Source: Roseibaca sp. Y0-43
Lineage (GTDB): Bacteria > Pseudomonadota > Alphaproteobacteria > Rhodobacterales > Rhodobacteraceae
Length of the DNA stretch: 64,000 nt
Assembly (NCBI RefSeq): GCF_020667835.1
Contig: NZ_JAFMPR010000001.1
Span: forward strand, 392,004-456,003
Reading direction: 5' to 3'
Part shown: positions 30,455 to 39,942 of the stretch, piece after piece
How positions within the stretch are numbered: position 1 is the first letter of the stretch
Layout: each line of letters begins with the position of its first letter
The notes under the pieces: model-generated
What the model saw: the letters and a program-made list of their open reading frames with translations, nothing else
Databases searched by the model: none
What the model was told of the DNA's origin: nothing
Position numbers and translations under genes: made by a program

Positions 30455-30484
30455 ACCCCCTGCCCCGTGGGCAGGGGGTTCCGG
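30455..30484. terminator. Hairpin between convergent htpX and CoaBC-like gene
   Basis: ACCCCCTGCCC at 30455-30465 pairs perfectly with GGGCAGGGGGT at 30469-30479 over a CGT loop. The T tract is short (TT, then TTTT six bases later). It lies in the gap between the two convergent stops and may serve both. Confidence 0.7.
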
Positions 30485-30502
30485 TTTTCGCGCAACTTCT
30501 GA

Positions 30503-31768
30503 CTATTCCGCTGCGAGCCGCGCGTCTGCGGGTGTTGTCAGCGTTTCGAGGTAGTCAGCGATTGCACTGGCGATCTTGGCTTTGCCTTCGACCGGGCTGA
30601 CACCCTCGCGCTTCACCATCAGTGCACGCTGTTCGCGGCCCTTGGTATCCTCGCCACGCGTGGCCACGACAAGGCCCGCGCGGTCCAGCCGTTTGCTGGC
30701 GACGCGGATCAGTTCCTCTTCGGACACCTTTTCAAGATACTTGAACGCCACCGTGTGCATGTCGCGGCCCGCATCCATTGCCAGGTCGATCACCTTCTCG
30801 GTCGGCTCCAGCAGCAGCGGCAATTCCGCGCTGCCCGAGACGATCTTTCCATCGACCACCTGCTTGGGCCGGTAATCCGCCACCCCAGCCGAGAAGATGC
30901 CCGCGAACAGTCCTTGTTCGACCCGTTCCAGCACCATGTCGCGATAGTCGTCATAGGTGCGCGCGATGCTCAAGCGCATCGGCGCCGAAGGGCGCCACGC
31001 GCCATCGCCCAGAAGCAGTTCCGCATCGGCCCCGCGCCATGTGAGTTCCGCCGCGATGTCGGCCCCAAGCCGCCCCCGGAAACGGTTGACGATGCGCCGC
31101 ACCCCGTCGATGGGCACGGGCGTTGGCCCTGCGGTGACAAGGATGCGCTTGCCCTTGAGGGCCGAGTTCGACAGCGCGCGCCCGACAGAGGTGCAGATCA
31201 CATCCGTATCGGGCAGGTTATGCTTGCCGTAAGCAGCGCGCGGGGCGATGAAATGCACCCCTTGCGCGGCCAGTCGTTTCGAGTTGTCGACAAGCTGCGC
31301 GTTATGCATCGACCCGTGCATGGTGGGCGCGACCAGCACCTGGGTGCGCCCCTGCTCCATCCGGCCCAGCGCCGAGATGAGCGCCGATGTCACGAGCGTG
31401 TCGCCAATGCCCTGCGCCATCTTGGCGATGGTATTATGCGTGGCGGGCGCGACCAGATAGGCGTCAAAAGGCGCGCCATCGGACAGGTGTTCGGCGCGCC
31501 ATGTCAGCCCGTCGACCACTTGGCCAAGGCAAGCCCATTCCAGCGCCTCTCGGGCGACATAGCGGAGCGCGTCGGTGCTGGTGAAGGCGGTGACATCGGC
31601 CCCGTGCCGCCGCAGACCCCGCGCGATTTGCGGGGTCTTCATGGCGGCAATGCCCCCGGTGACAAGAAGCGCCACGCGTTTGCCTGCAAGCCGTTCGCTT
31701 GCAGGCGGCACGTCATGGTCGCCCATGTCGCTTGGCGTCGGGGCCGAAAAGTCCCAGTCGAAAGTCAT
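30503..31768 (-). CDS. coaBC: Divergent CoaBC-like protein (phosphopantothenoylcysteine decarboxylase/ligase type)
   Basis: In coenzyme A synthesis CoaBC joins phosphopantothenate to cysteine and decarboxylates the product. This 421-residue chain keeps both domains: VALLVTGGIAAMKTPQIARG and VAPATHNTIAKM for the flavin domain, then ILVTAGPTPVPIDGVRRI for the ligase domain (about residue 205 onward). Several hallmark sites differ from the E. coli enzyme: PAMN reads PTMHGSM, the ligase NxSSGKMG reads NRFRGRLG, and the KIKK block reads KIVSGS. It may be a diverged CoaBC or a paralogue. It lies 12 bases after the transglutaminase-like gene. Confidence 0.75.
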   Translation of the reverse strand: MTFDWDFSAPTPSDMGDHDVPPASERLAGKRVALLVTGGIAAMKTPQIARGLRRHGADVTAFTSTDALRYVAREALEWACLGQVVDGLTWRAEHLSDGAPFDAYLVAPATHNTIAKMAQGIGDTLVTSALISALGRMEQGRTQVLVAPTMHGSMHNAQLVDNSKRLAAQGVHFIAPRAAYGKHNLPDTDVICTSVGRALSNSALKGKRILVTAGPTPVPIDGVRRIVNRFRGRLGADIAAELTWRGADAELLLGDGAWRPSAPMRLSIARTYDDYRDMVLERVEQGLFAGIFSAGVADYRPKQVVDGKIVSGSAELPLLLEPTEKVIDLAMDAGRDMHTVAFKYLEKVSEEELIRVASKRLDRAGLVVATRGEDTKGREQRALMVKREGVSPVEGKAKIASAIADYLETLTTPADARLAAE

Positions 31769-31780
31769 ACCTGTTCCGCC

Positions 31781-32869
31781 TTAGCTGACGACGCGCAAAC
31801 CGGCGCCCAGATCGGGGTGATCGTCTTCGACCCAATTGCGCCACGAACCTTGGGCGCGGTCAAGCCGTGTATTCAGCGCCTCGAACTGCGCGGGCGAGAA
31901 GCGGCTTTTCTTGCTCATCTCTTCGTTGAGATGCGGCACGACCTGAATATCGAACGGGTCCACGCCGTTCTTTTCCGCCGTCGGGCTATAGGGTTTGCCG
32001 GTCGATACATGCGCGGGCAGCAAATGCGCGTAATCGGGGAAGCTTTCTAGGTAAATGCCCATGCTGTCGTCATTGTAGGACGAATCCGCCGCGTGCCAGC
32101 GTCCGCCCAGTTTGACCGCACCGAAATAGTGGCGCACGGTGGGGCGCATCATGGCCAGCCAAGCGCTTGGCATCAGTTTGCCCAGCACCGACATGGACAT
32201 GGGCATTTCGACGAACCCCGCTTCCAGACCGGCCGCGCGCATGAGCGTGACCTGCAAATTGGCCTTGGTCGTGCACATGCCATTGCCCCGCGCAAGCGTG
32301 TCAGAGGCGCGTTCCTGCCAGTTGCCGAAACGGTAGGGCATGGCCTGCACGAAGCGGAAAATCGCGTCTGCCGTGGCCTCTGGCGTGGTGCGGCGCAGGC
32401 GGGCGGCGGTGCGGCGGATTTGCGGATGGTCAACGTCGCTCAGGGTTTCGGGATCGGGCAGCTCAGTGGGCGGCGTTGCCGCAGCCAGCGCGCGATCTGC
32501 GGCGCGACAAGCTTTGTCCAGCGCGACATGCAGCGACTGAAGCCCCTTGACCGCCCAAGGCTCTGCGCCCCGGTCCAGAACCCAGACCACCGCTTTCTCG
32601 CCCTTGACCATGTAACGGCTGCCGTCGCCGTCCAAGTGGCACCCCGGCCCTTGCCAGCCATGTTCCGACACCAGAACACCTTCCAGAACCACGTTCAGCG
32701 TTTGCGGGCCGCCGAAGGTAAGGCTCTCGCCCTCCGTCAGGTGGCACAGGGCACCAAGGCCGAATACCCGAGGGGCGTATTGGCCCAGGTAGAGCGCCAG
32801 AACGCTATCCTCGAAATGCTCCAATTCATGCGACGCGGGACGGGCCTGCTTCAACTGGTGCAGATGCAT
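31781..32869 (-). CDS. Transglutaminase-like domain protein
   Basis: A 362-residue cytoplasmic protein with a C-terminal papain-like transglutaminase core. The catalytic Cys is in RGNGMCTTKANLQVTLMRA (about residue 200), with His in GGRWHAADSSYND and the following Asp completing the triad. The N-terminal 120 residues look cupin-like or beta-rich (ESLTFGGPQTLNVVLEG, KGEKAVVWVLDRG). Such proteins may be peptidases. It precedes the CoaBC-like gene on the same strand by 12 bases, suggesting a shared transcript. I do not know its substrate. Confidence 0.75.
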   Translation of the reverse strand: MHLHQLKQARPASHELEHFEDSVLALYLGQYAPRVFGLGALCHLTEGESLTFGGPQTLNVVLEGVLVSEHGWQGPGCHLDGDGSRYMVKGEKAVVWVLDRGAEPWAVKGLQSLHVALDKACRAADRALAAATPPTELPDPETLSDVDHPQIRRTAARLRRTTPEATADAIFRFVQAMPYRFGNWQERASDTLARGNGMCTTKANLQVTLMRAAGLEAGFVEMPMSMSVLGKLMPSAWLAMMRPTVRHYFGAVKLGGRWHAADSSYNDDSMGIYLESFPDYAHLLPAHVSTGKPYSPTAEKNGVDPFDIQVVPHLNEEMSKKSRFSPAQFEALNTRLDRAQGSWRNWVEDDHPDLGAGLRVVS

Positions 32870-33001
32870 GACAATCTCCTTTTTGCGAACGAAGGGGCCG
32901 AATCCTGCTTTGGCACCCGTGTCCAGATTACAACCACAGGTTACATTGGCACAGATTATTTCTGAACCGTATAGGATTTTGAAGATATGCGGAAATTGTC
33001 G

Positions 33002-33739
33002 CTAGGCAGGAACCAGTTCGACCCGGCCAGCGGGGGTCAAAAGCCATGCCTTGCGGCCTTCCAGAACCACGGCGGACAAGGGACCGCCATAGGCAGCCGA
33101 GCTGTCGATATTCAGCCGGTTGCGGTAGTGCCGCGCACGCGGCAAGGCCGTGTGCCCATGGACGATCAGCGGGCCGTGGTCGCGCGCGTCTTGCAGGAAC
33201 GGATCGCGAATCCAGAGCAGATCATCCTCTGTCTGGTGCTCTAGCGGGCGGCCCGGACGTAGCCCGGCATGGACGAAAAGCTGCGCCCCAAGGTCGATCA
33301 CGCGGGGCCGTTCGGCAAGGAAATCCAGATCCTCCGCCGGGACCAGATCGCGGGCTTGCGCCTGCGCCAGTTCAAGATCATCGAACACGGCGGGGTCGAC
33401 ACCGAAATTTTGCAAGGTGGCGCGCCCCCCGATCAGCGGGTGCAGATAGGTCAGCCCCGGCCGCAGCCCCGGATCGCGCCAGTCGGGCTGCCGCACGAAA
33501 TTCAGCAGCAACCGGTCGTGATTGCCCAGCAACACATCCCAATTCTCGCCCCGCGCGATTCCCTCGCGCAGGTAGCGCAGCACGCCGGGGCTGTCGGGGC
33601 CACGATCCACCAGGTCGCCGATATGGATGATCGGGGCGCTGTTGTCGCCATGCGCGTCGCGGTCGCGCGCGATCAGCTCATGCGCGCCGTGCAACAGCGA
33701 CAAGTGCCCGTGAATATCGCCAATGGCATAGACCTGCAT
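33002..33739 (-). CDS. Serine/threonine phosphatase-like metallophosphoesterase
   Basis: A 245-residue calcineurin-type phosphoesterase. All metal-binding motifs are present: GDIHGH (about residues 7-12), [10 protein letters not shown] (about 41-50), LLGNHD (about 71-76), and VHGHTALP near residue 195. It resembles ApaH/PrpE-type bacterial enzymes, which cut dinucleoside polyphosphates or phosphoproteins; the family member cannot be settled. It stands alone downstream of the serA terminator. The 132-base gap on its other side (32870-33001) shows no gene. Confidence 0.88.
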   Translation of the reverse strand: MQVYAIGDIHGHLSLLHGAHELIARDRDAHGDNSAPIIHIGDLVDRGPDSPGVLRYLREGIARGENWDVLLGNHDRLLLNFVRQPDWRDPGLRPGLTYLHPLIGGRATLQNFGVDPAVFDDLELAQAQARDLVPAEDLDFLAERPRVIDLGAQLFVHAGLRPGRPLEHQTEDDLLWIRDPFLQDARDHGPLIVHGHTALPRARHYRNRLNIDSSAAYGGPLSAVVLEGRKAWLLTPAGRVELVPA

Positions 33740-33782
33740 GTGCTACGGCTTCCTGCTCGTGTTTGGGCGCAGTCAACAACGC

Positions 33783-33810
33783 AAAAAGCCCCGGGTCAAC
33801 CGGGGCTTTT
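33783..33810 (-). terminator. Intrinsic terminator of serA
   Basis: AAAAGCCCCGG (33784-33794) pairs with CCGGGGCTTTT (33800-33810) over GTCAA. The run of A on the plus strand provides the minus-strand T-tract. It lies 18 bases after the serA stop. The GTCAA loop resembles the nearby interspersed palindromes. Confidence 0.85.
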
Positions 33811-33828
33811 CGTGTTTCACGTCATGCC

Positions 33829-35427
33829 TTAGCCCAGAACGAATTCCAGCGGGCGCACCTGCTGGAACAGGTTGGTGCCGCGCAGCGCGGTCAGCGCGTC
33901 CTCCGTGGGCGCGCCATCCAGGTAGAGAAGCGCGATTGCATCGCCACCTGCGGCCTGACGGCCAAGCGTAAAGTTCGCAATGTTCACGCCATGCGCGCCA
34001 AGCGTGCCACCCAGCGTGCCGATGATGCCCGGCACGTCCTTGTTGGTGGTGTAGAGCATATGCTCACCCACTTCCGCGTCGATATTGATGCCCTTGATCT
34101 GAATGAAACGCGGCTTGCCATCCGAGAAGACCGTCCCGCCGATCGAACGCTCGCGCGTCTCGGTCACGACGGTCAGCTTGATATAGCCGTCAAACGCACC
34201 CGACTTGTCCTGCGTCGTGGTCGAGATCTGCACGCCACGCTCTTTGGCCAGAACCGGGGCCGAGACCATGTTCACATCGGGGTTGGTGGCTTTCATCACG
34301 CCTGCGATGGCGGCGCAGCTCAGCGCTTCGAGGTTCATTTCGGCCACGACACCATCGTACAGGATGTTGATCGCCTTGATCGGCTCATCCGTCAACTGGC
34401 CTGCGAAGGCGCCCAGATGACCCGCCAGCTTGACCCACGGGCCCATGACGCGCGCTTCCTCGGCGGTCACAGATGGCATGTTGAGCGCGTTCTGCACCGC
34501 GCCCGTCAGAAGGTAATCCGACATCTGCTCTGCCACTTGCAGGGCGACGTTTTCCTGCGCCTCGGCGGTAGACGCGCCCAGATGCGGGGTCACGACCACG
34601 CCGGGCAGACCGAACAGCGGGCTTTCGGTGGCCGGTTCGACCTCGAACACATCGAAACCCGCGCCAGCGACATGGCCCGATTTGATCGCTTCGGCCAGTG
34701 CGGCCTCATCGACCAGACCGCCACGCGCGCAGTTGATGATGCGCACGCCTTTCTTGGTCTTGGCGATATTCTCGGCCGACAGGATGTTGCGGGTCTTGTC
34801 GGTCAGCGGCACGTGCAGGGTGATGAAATCGGCGCGTGCCAGCAGCTCGTCCAGCTCCACCTTGGTCACGCCCAGCTTTGCGGCGCGCTCTTCCGACAGG
34901 AACGGGTCGAACGCCACGACCTTCATACGCAGCCCGCGCGCCCGGTCGCAGACGATGCCGCCGATATTGCCCGCGCCGATCACGCCCAAGGTCTTGTTGA
35001 ACAGCTCGACCCCCATGAAGCGGGACTTTTCCCACTTGCCGGCATGGGTGGATTCGTTGGCTTCGGGGATCTGGCGCGCGACCGCCATCATCAGCGAAAT
35101 CGCATGTTCGGCGGTGGTGACAGAGTTGCCGAAGGGCGTGTTCATGACGATCACGCCTTTCTTGGACGCGGCAGGGATGTCGACATTATCGACCCCGATG
35201 CCGGCGCGGCCGATGACCTTGAGATTGGTCGCTTCGGCCAGAACCTTTTCAGTGACCTTGGTAGCAGAGCGGATGGCCAAGCCGTCATACTGGCCGATGG
35301 CGGCCAGAAGCTTGTCCTTGTCCTTGCCGATGGACGGGTCGAAGGTCACGTCGATGCCACGGTCGCGGAAGATCTGGACGGCGGCGTCAGAAAGTTTGTC
35401 GGAAATCAGAACTTTGGGTGCGGTCAT
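33829..35427 (-). CDS. serA: D-3-phosphoglycerate dehydrogenase
   Basis: First step of serine synthesis, oxidising 3-phosphoglycerate with NAD. The 532-residue length is the long form: catalytic/NAD domain with LGVIGAGNIGGIVCDRARG (about residues 147-165), INCARGGLVDE and TPHLGASTAEAQENVA with the catalytic His, then an intervening regulatory domain and a C-terminal ACT domain (about 455-530, MLYTTNKDVPGIIGTLGGTL), which binds serine for feedback control. It follows serC on the same strand after a 95-base gap holding two palindromes. Confidence 0.97.
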   Translation of the reverse strand: MTAPKVLISDKLSDAAVQIFRDRGIDVTFDPSIGKDKDKLLAAIGQYDGLAIRSATKVTEKVLAEATNLKVIGRAGIGVDNVDIPAASKKGVIVMNTPFGNSVTTAEHAISLMMAVARQIPEANESTHAGKWEKSRFMGVELFNKTLGVIGAGNIGGIVCDRARGLRMKVVAFDPFLSEERAAKLGVTKVELDELLARADFITLHVPLTDKTRNILSAENIAKTKKGVRIINCARGGLVDEAALAEAIKSGHVAGAGFDVFEVEPATESPLFGLPGVVVTPHLGASTAEAQENVALQVAEQMSDYLLTGAVQNALNMPSVTAEEARVMGPWVKLAGHLGAFAGQLTDEPIKAINILYDGVVAEMNLEALSCAAIAGVMKATNPDVNMVSAPVLAKERGVQISTTTQDKSGAFDGYIKLTVVTETRERSIGGTVFSDGKPRFIQIKGINIDAEVGEHMLYTTNKDVPGIIGTLGGTLGAHGVNIANFTLGRQAAGGDAIALLYLDGAPTEDALTALRGTNLFQQVRPLEFVLG

Positions 35428-35437
35428 TGTCGTCGCG

Positions 35438-35456
35438 CTCCGGACTTGATCCGGAG
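35438..35456. repeat. Palindromic repeat between serC and serA (copy 1)
   Basis: CTCCGGA-CTTGA-TCCGGAG, with GCCTC directly after, shares core and tail with the repeat at 2794-2817. It lies just upstream of the serA start. Confidence 0.7.
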
Positions 35457-35485
35457 CCTCCTGTCAAAAGGGGAAAGGGGAGCGG

Positions 35486-35504
35486 TCCCGGGTCAAGCCC
35501 GGGA
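35486..35504. repeat. Palindromic repeat between serC and serA (copy 2)
   Basis: TCCCGGG-TCAAG-CCCGGGA is a 7-base perfect inverted repeat with a five-base centre, the reverse complement of CTTGA seen in the other copies. Transcribed between serC and serA it would form a stable hairpin and could tune processing of the mRNA. Confidence 0.7.
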
Positions 35505-35522
35505 CAGGTGTTTTCGGTGCGG

Positions 35523-36680
<1,158 letters not shown>

Positions 36681-36760
36681 GGTATCCTTCCAGATATGTG
36701 CCCTTCGTTGGGGAAGGGTGTCCCGCTGCCGCCATTACGCCTGTTGCCGGACTGGCGCAA
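36681..36760 (-). promoter_or_regulatory. Candidate serC RNA leader controlling the ribosome site
   Basis: On the minus strand CCCTTC (plus 36713-36718) and GAAGGG (plus 36701-36706) form a 6-base hairpin. The CCTTCC part of that hairpin (plus 36712-36717) is also a perfect complement of GGAAGG (plus 36686-36691), the serC ribosome site. The two pairings exclude one another. A conserved serC RNA motif has been described upstream of serC in Alphaproteobacteria; whether this matches its covariance model was not tested. Ligand unknown. Confidence 0.5.
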
Positions 36761-36831
36761 GGAAAACTTTTGCTCTAAAGCGCCGCTTGAGCGCGCGAAA
36801 GCGACGCGCCCCATCGCAGGAAGAAATGCCC

Positions 36832-37710
36832 ATGTATGTCGTCACGCTGCTTGCAAACCCAGCCGCTGCCAATCTGACTGCCGCAACGGTCGAGTCGCTG
36901 CGAAATGCCTGGGGCGGCAGGGTGGCGGAATGGCTGAACCCCGACATCGCGGCCGAATTCCCGCTGGAAGAAGTGCCCGCGAATCGCTGGCAGGTCTGGG
37001 ACGACCTGCAAGCCATGGGCGTGGACATGGTGCTGCGCCCGGCGCATGGGCGGCGCAAGATGATGCTGCTGGCCGATATGGACAGCACCATGATCGGGCA
37101 GGAATGCATCGACGAATTGGCAGATGAAGCGGGCGTGGGCGCGCATGTGGCGGGCATCACCGCGCGCGCCATGAATGGCGAGCTGGATTTCGAGGATGCG
37201 CTGCGCGAGCGCGTGGCATTGCTGCGCGACCTGCCGGAAAGTGTGATCGCCAAGGTTCTGGCCGAGCGCATAACCTTCACCCCCGGCGGGCGCGAGCTGA
37301 TCGCGACGATGAAGGCGCATGGCGGCTACGCGGCGCTGGTGTCGGGCGGGTTCACGGCCTTTACCGGGCATGTGGCCAAGTCGCTTGGCTTTGACGAACA
37401 CCGCGCCAACACTTTGCATGTCGAAGGGGCCAAGCTGACCGGAACTGTGGCAGAGCCGATCCTTGGGCGCGAAGCGAAAGTGACCGCGCTGCAAGAGATT
37501 GCCGCGCGGCTCGGCATTACCCCGTTCGAGGCGATGGCCGTCGGCGATGGCGCGAATGATCTGGGAATGCTCGGGATGGCCGGGGCTGGTGTCGCGCTGC
37601 ACGCAAAGCCCACCGTCGCCGCGCAATGCGACATCCGCATCAACCACGGCGATCTGACCGCCCTTCTCTACATCCAAGGCTATCGCGCGGACGAGTTCGT
37701 CACCGACTGA
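36832..37710 (+). CDS. serB: Phosphoserine phosphatase
   Basis: Last step of serine synthesis, hydrolysing phosphoserine. HAD motif I is LLADMDSTMIGQECIDELA (about residues 84-102), with nucleophile Asp; motif II lies in LVSGGFTAF and motif IV in MAVGDGANDLGML. The N-terminal 75 residues act as a regulatory or substrate-cap part. Start is either ATG 36826 or 36832; AGGAAG spacing favours 36832 (292 residues). Divergent from serC, so the full phosphorylated pathway sits in one place. Confidence 0.95.
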   Translation: MYVVTLLANPAAANLTAATVESLRNAWGGRVAEWLNPDIAAEFPLEEVPANRWQVWDDLQAMGVDMVLRPAHGRRKMMLLADMDSTMIGQECIDELADEAGVGAHVAGITARAMNGELDFEDALRERVALLRDLPESVIAKVLAERITFTPGGRELIATMKAHGGYAALVSGGFTAFTGHVAKSLGFDEHRANTLHVEGAKLTGTVAEPILGREAKVTALQEIAARLGITPFEAMAVGDGANDLGMLGMAGAGVALHAKPTVAAQCDIRINHGDLTALLYIQGYRADEFVTD

Positions 37711-37713
37711 CGG

Positions 37714-38700
37714 CTACCGCAGCATTTGCCGGATGCGCCTGTCGATCTTGCCTTGGAAATAGCGCTGAGGCCCGCGCAGCCGCAGCCTGTTGGCAAGCCT
37801 AACGCCGAAAAACGGCACCGCGCCGTAAGCGCGCACACCAAAGCGCCACATGCCAAGTCGATGGCGCAGCGCCAGCGTGGCCTTGCGGATCGGGCCGGGC
37901 GCTCGGAACGGGGCACTGGGCATGTAGCCGCGCGCCCGCATCATCTTGGCGATACGGCTTTCCAGATCGGCCACGTCACGCGGCTTGCACTTATGCGTCC
38001 ATTGGCCGGCAACCCTTGGATTGGGCGGGCCGTAGGTGGAATGCGCGGGGTAGCCCAGCATCTTGGGTGAATAGGGCACACCCAGAAAGGCGCAAATCCG
38101 TCCCAGTTCCTGCTCGGGCGCGCACATGAGCGATTCGAAGCTCAGCTCGGTCCAGCCATCCGCGGGCAGCTTGTCGCGCACCTTGTCCCATTCCAGCTCT
38201 GAGCGGACCCAGTGGTCCGCGCCGTGATAAAGCGTGCCGGCCCAGCCCATTTCGACGCTGGAGCGCGCCACGTCGCGCGGGTCGCGCAGCAGGTGGATGA
38301 CGCGTGCGCCCGGCAAAAGCCGCAAGGCAAGCGGCAAATCGCGGTGCATACTGACACAGAGCAGGCCGCGCGATTTGGCGGCCAGCCGTGCAAGCAAGGC
38401 ATCCATCAGGTCCAGCCCGTCCAGACCTTCGGGGATCTCTATGGCCTGCGCGGTGAACATGCGGTCCGAGCGCAGCGCCGCCATGTCATAGCGCCAGCCC
38501 GTGGGCGCGTCGGGCGCGGGGCGGATATGGTCTGTCAGGAAATCGACCTCTCCGGGGTTGTTCAGGTCTGGATGGGCGTTCAGCATCAACCGCAGAAGTG
38601 TGGTCCCCGACCGCAGCGCCCCGAACACGATCACAGGGGCCGGGCGCTCTTGTGGCGCACGCGCATCGCGCGGCTGGTCGTTCGCGGTCTGTTGTGGCAT
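37714..38700 (-). CDS. Sulfotransferase family protein
   Basis: A 328-residue protein of the PAPS-dependent sulfotransferase fold. The 5-prime phosphosulfate loop is VIVFGALRSGTTLLRLML (about residues 23-40), and the 3-prime phosphate site lies in HLLRDPRDVARSSVEMGW (about 135-152). Bacterial members modify lipids, sugars or surface polymers; the acceptor is unknown. The ATG at 38700 was chosen because homology starts soon after; the frame is open far upstream as antisense to the M20 hydrolase gene. Ends four bases after serB, tail to tail. Confidence 0.85.
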   Translation of the reverse strand: MPQQTANDQPRDARAPQERPAPVIVFGALRSGTTLLRLMLNAHPDLNNPGEVDFLTDHIRPAPDAPTGWRYDMAALRSDRMFTAQAIEIPEGLDGLDLMDALLARLAAKSRGLLCVSMHRDLPLALRLLPGARVIHLLRDPRDVARSSVEMGWAGTLYHGADHWVRSELEWDKVRDKLPADGWTELSFESLMCAPEQELGRICAFLGVPYSPKMLGYPAHSTYGPPNPRVAGQWTHKCKPRDVADLESRIAKMMRARGYMPSAPFRAPGPIRKATLALRHRLGMWRFGVRAYGAVPFFGVRLANRLRLRGPQRYFQGKIDRRIRQMLR

Positions 38701-38772
38701 CAAGGCTTCCAACTGGTCCGGGGTCACTTTGCGTCTATTTTTGTGCCGGGTCCAGATGAAGCGAGGAACACA

Positions 38773-39942
38773 ATGCCGGTCCAGGAACGAATTGCCGCCC
38801 TTTTGCCCCAGATCGTTGCGCTTCGGCAAGACCTGCACGCGCATCCCGAAATCTTGTTCGACTGTCACCGCACCAGCGGCATTGTCGCGGATTTCCTGCG
38901 CAAGATCGGCTGTGACACGGTCGAAACCGGCATCGGGCGCACGGGCGTTGTTGGGCTGATCCATGGGCGCAACGGTCCGGGGCGCTGCATCGGGCTGCGC
39001 GCGGATATGGATGCGCTGCCCATTCATGAGGCAACCGGTTTGCCCTACGCCTCGACCGAGGCGGGCAAGATGCACGCCTGCGGCCATGACGGGCACACCG
39101 CCATGCTGCTGGGGGCGGCGCAGTATCTGGCCGAGTCGCGCGCCTTTGACGGCACCGTGGCCGTCATCTTCCAGCCCGCCGAAGAGGGCGGCGGCGGCGG
39201 GCGCGAGATGTGCGAGGACGGGCTGATGGACCGCTTTGCCATCACCGAGGTTTACGGGATGCACAATTGGCCCGGCGTGCCCACCGGCACTTTCGCCATT
39301 CGCCCCGGCCCGTTCTTTGCCGCGACCGACCAGTTCGAAATCGCGGTCGAGGGGCGCGGCGGCCATGCCGCGAAGCCGCATCACTGCATTGATACGACCG
39401 TTGTCGCCGCGCATATCGTGCTGGCCTTGCAAAGCATTGTCAGCCGCAATGCCGACCCGACGCAGGAAATCGTCGTGTCTGTCACGTCATTCGTGACGGA
39501 ATCGCAGGCGTTCAACGTGATCCCGCAGCATGTCACCCTGCGCGGCACCGTGCGCACGCTGTCGACCGAAATGCGCGCTTTGGCCGAGGACCGCTTGCCC
39601 AAACTGGCAGAGATGACCGCGCAAGCCTATGGCGCGACCGCGCGGGTCAATTACATGCGTGGCTATCCGGTGATGGTGAACACAGAGGCGGAAACGGAAT
39701 ATGCCGCCGAAGCCGCCCGCGCCATTTCGGGCGATTGCGCGACTGCGCCTCTTGTCATGGGCGGCGAGGATTTCGCCTATATGCTGGAAGAACGCCCCGG
39801 CGCTTACATCTTGGTCGGCAATGGCGACAGCGCCGATGTGCACCACCCGAAATACAATTTCAACGATGACGCGATCCCCGCAGGCTGCGCCTATTGGGTG
39901 GAGCTTGTCGCGCGGCGCTTGCCGATGACGAATGCCGCTTAA
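38773..39942 (+). CDS. M20 family amidohydrolase (hippurate hydrolase-like)
   Basis: A 389-residue metallo-hydrolase of peptidase family M20D. LRQDLHAHPEILFDCHRT opens the chain, metal ligands appear in HACGHDGHTAML (about residues 98-109) and FQPAEEGGGGGREM (about 135-148), and a later His in MGGEDFAYML. Relatives cleave N-acyl amino acids, hippurate or indole conjugates. GCGAGGA lies five bases before the ATG at 38773. Its stop overlaps that of the ThiE-like gene. Substrate not inferable. Confidence 0.9.
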   Translation: MPVQERIAALLPQIVALRQDLHAHPEILFDCHRTSGIVADFLRKIGCDTVETGIGRTGVVGLIHGRNGPGRCIGLRADMDALPIHEATGLPYASTEAGKMHACGHDGHTAMLLGAAQYLAESRAFDGTVAVIFQPAEEGGGGGREMCEDGLMDRFAITEVYGMHNWPGVPTGTFAIRPGPFFAATDQFEIAVEGRGGHAAKPHHCIDTTVVAAHIVLALQSIVSRNADPTQEIVVSVTSFVTESQAFNVIPQHVTLRGTVRTLSTEMRALAEDRLPKLAEMTAQAYGATARVNYMRGYPVMVNTEAETEYAAEAARAISGDCATAPLVMGGEDFAYMLEERPGAYILVGNGDSADVHHPKYNFNDDAIPAGCAYWVELVARRLPMTNAA

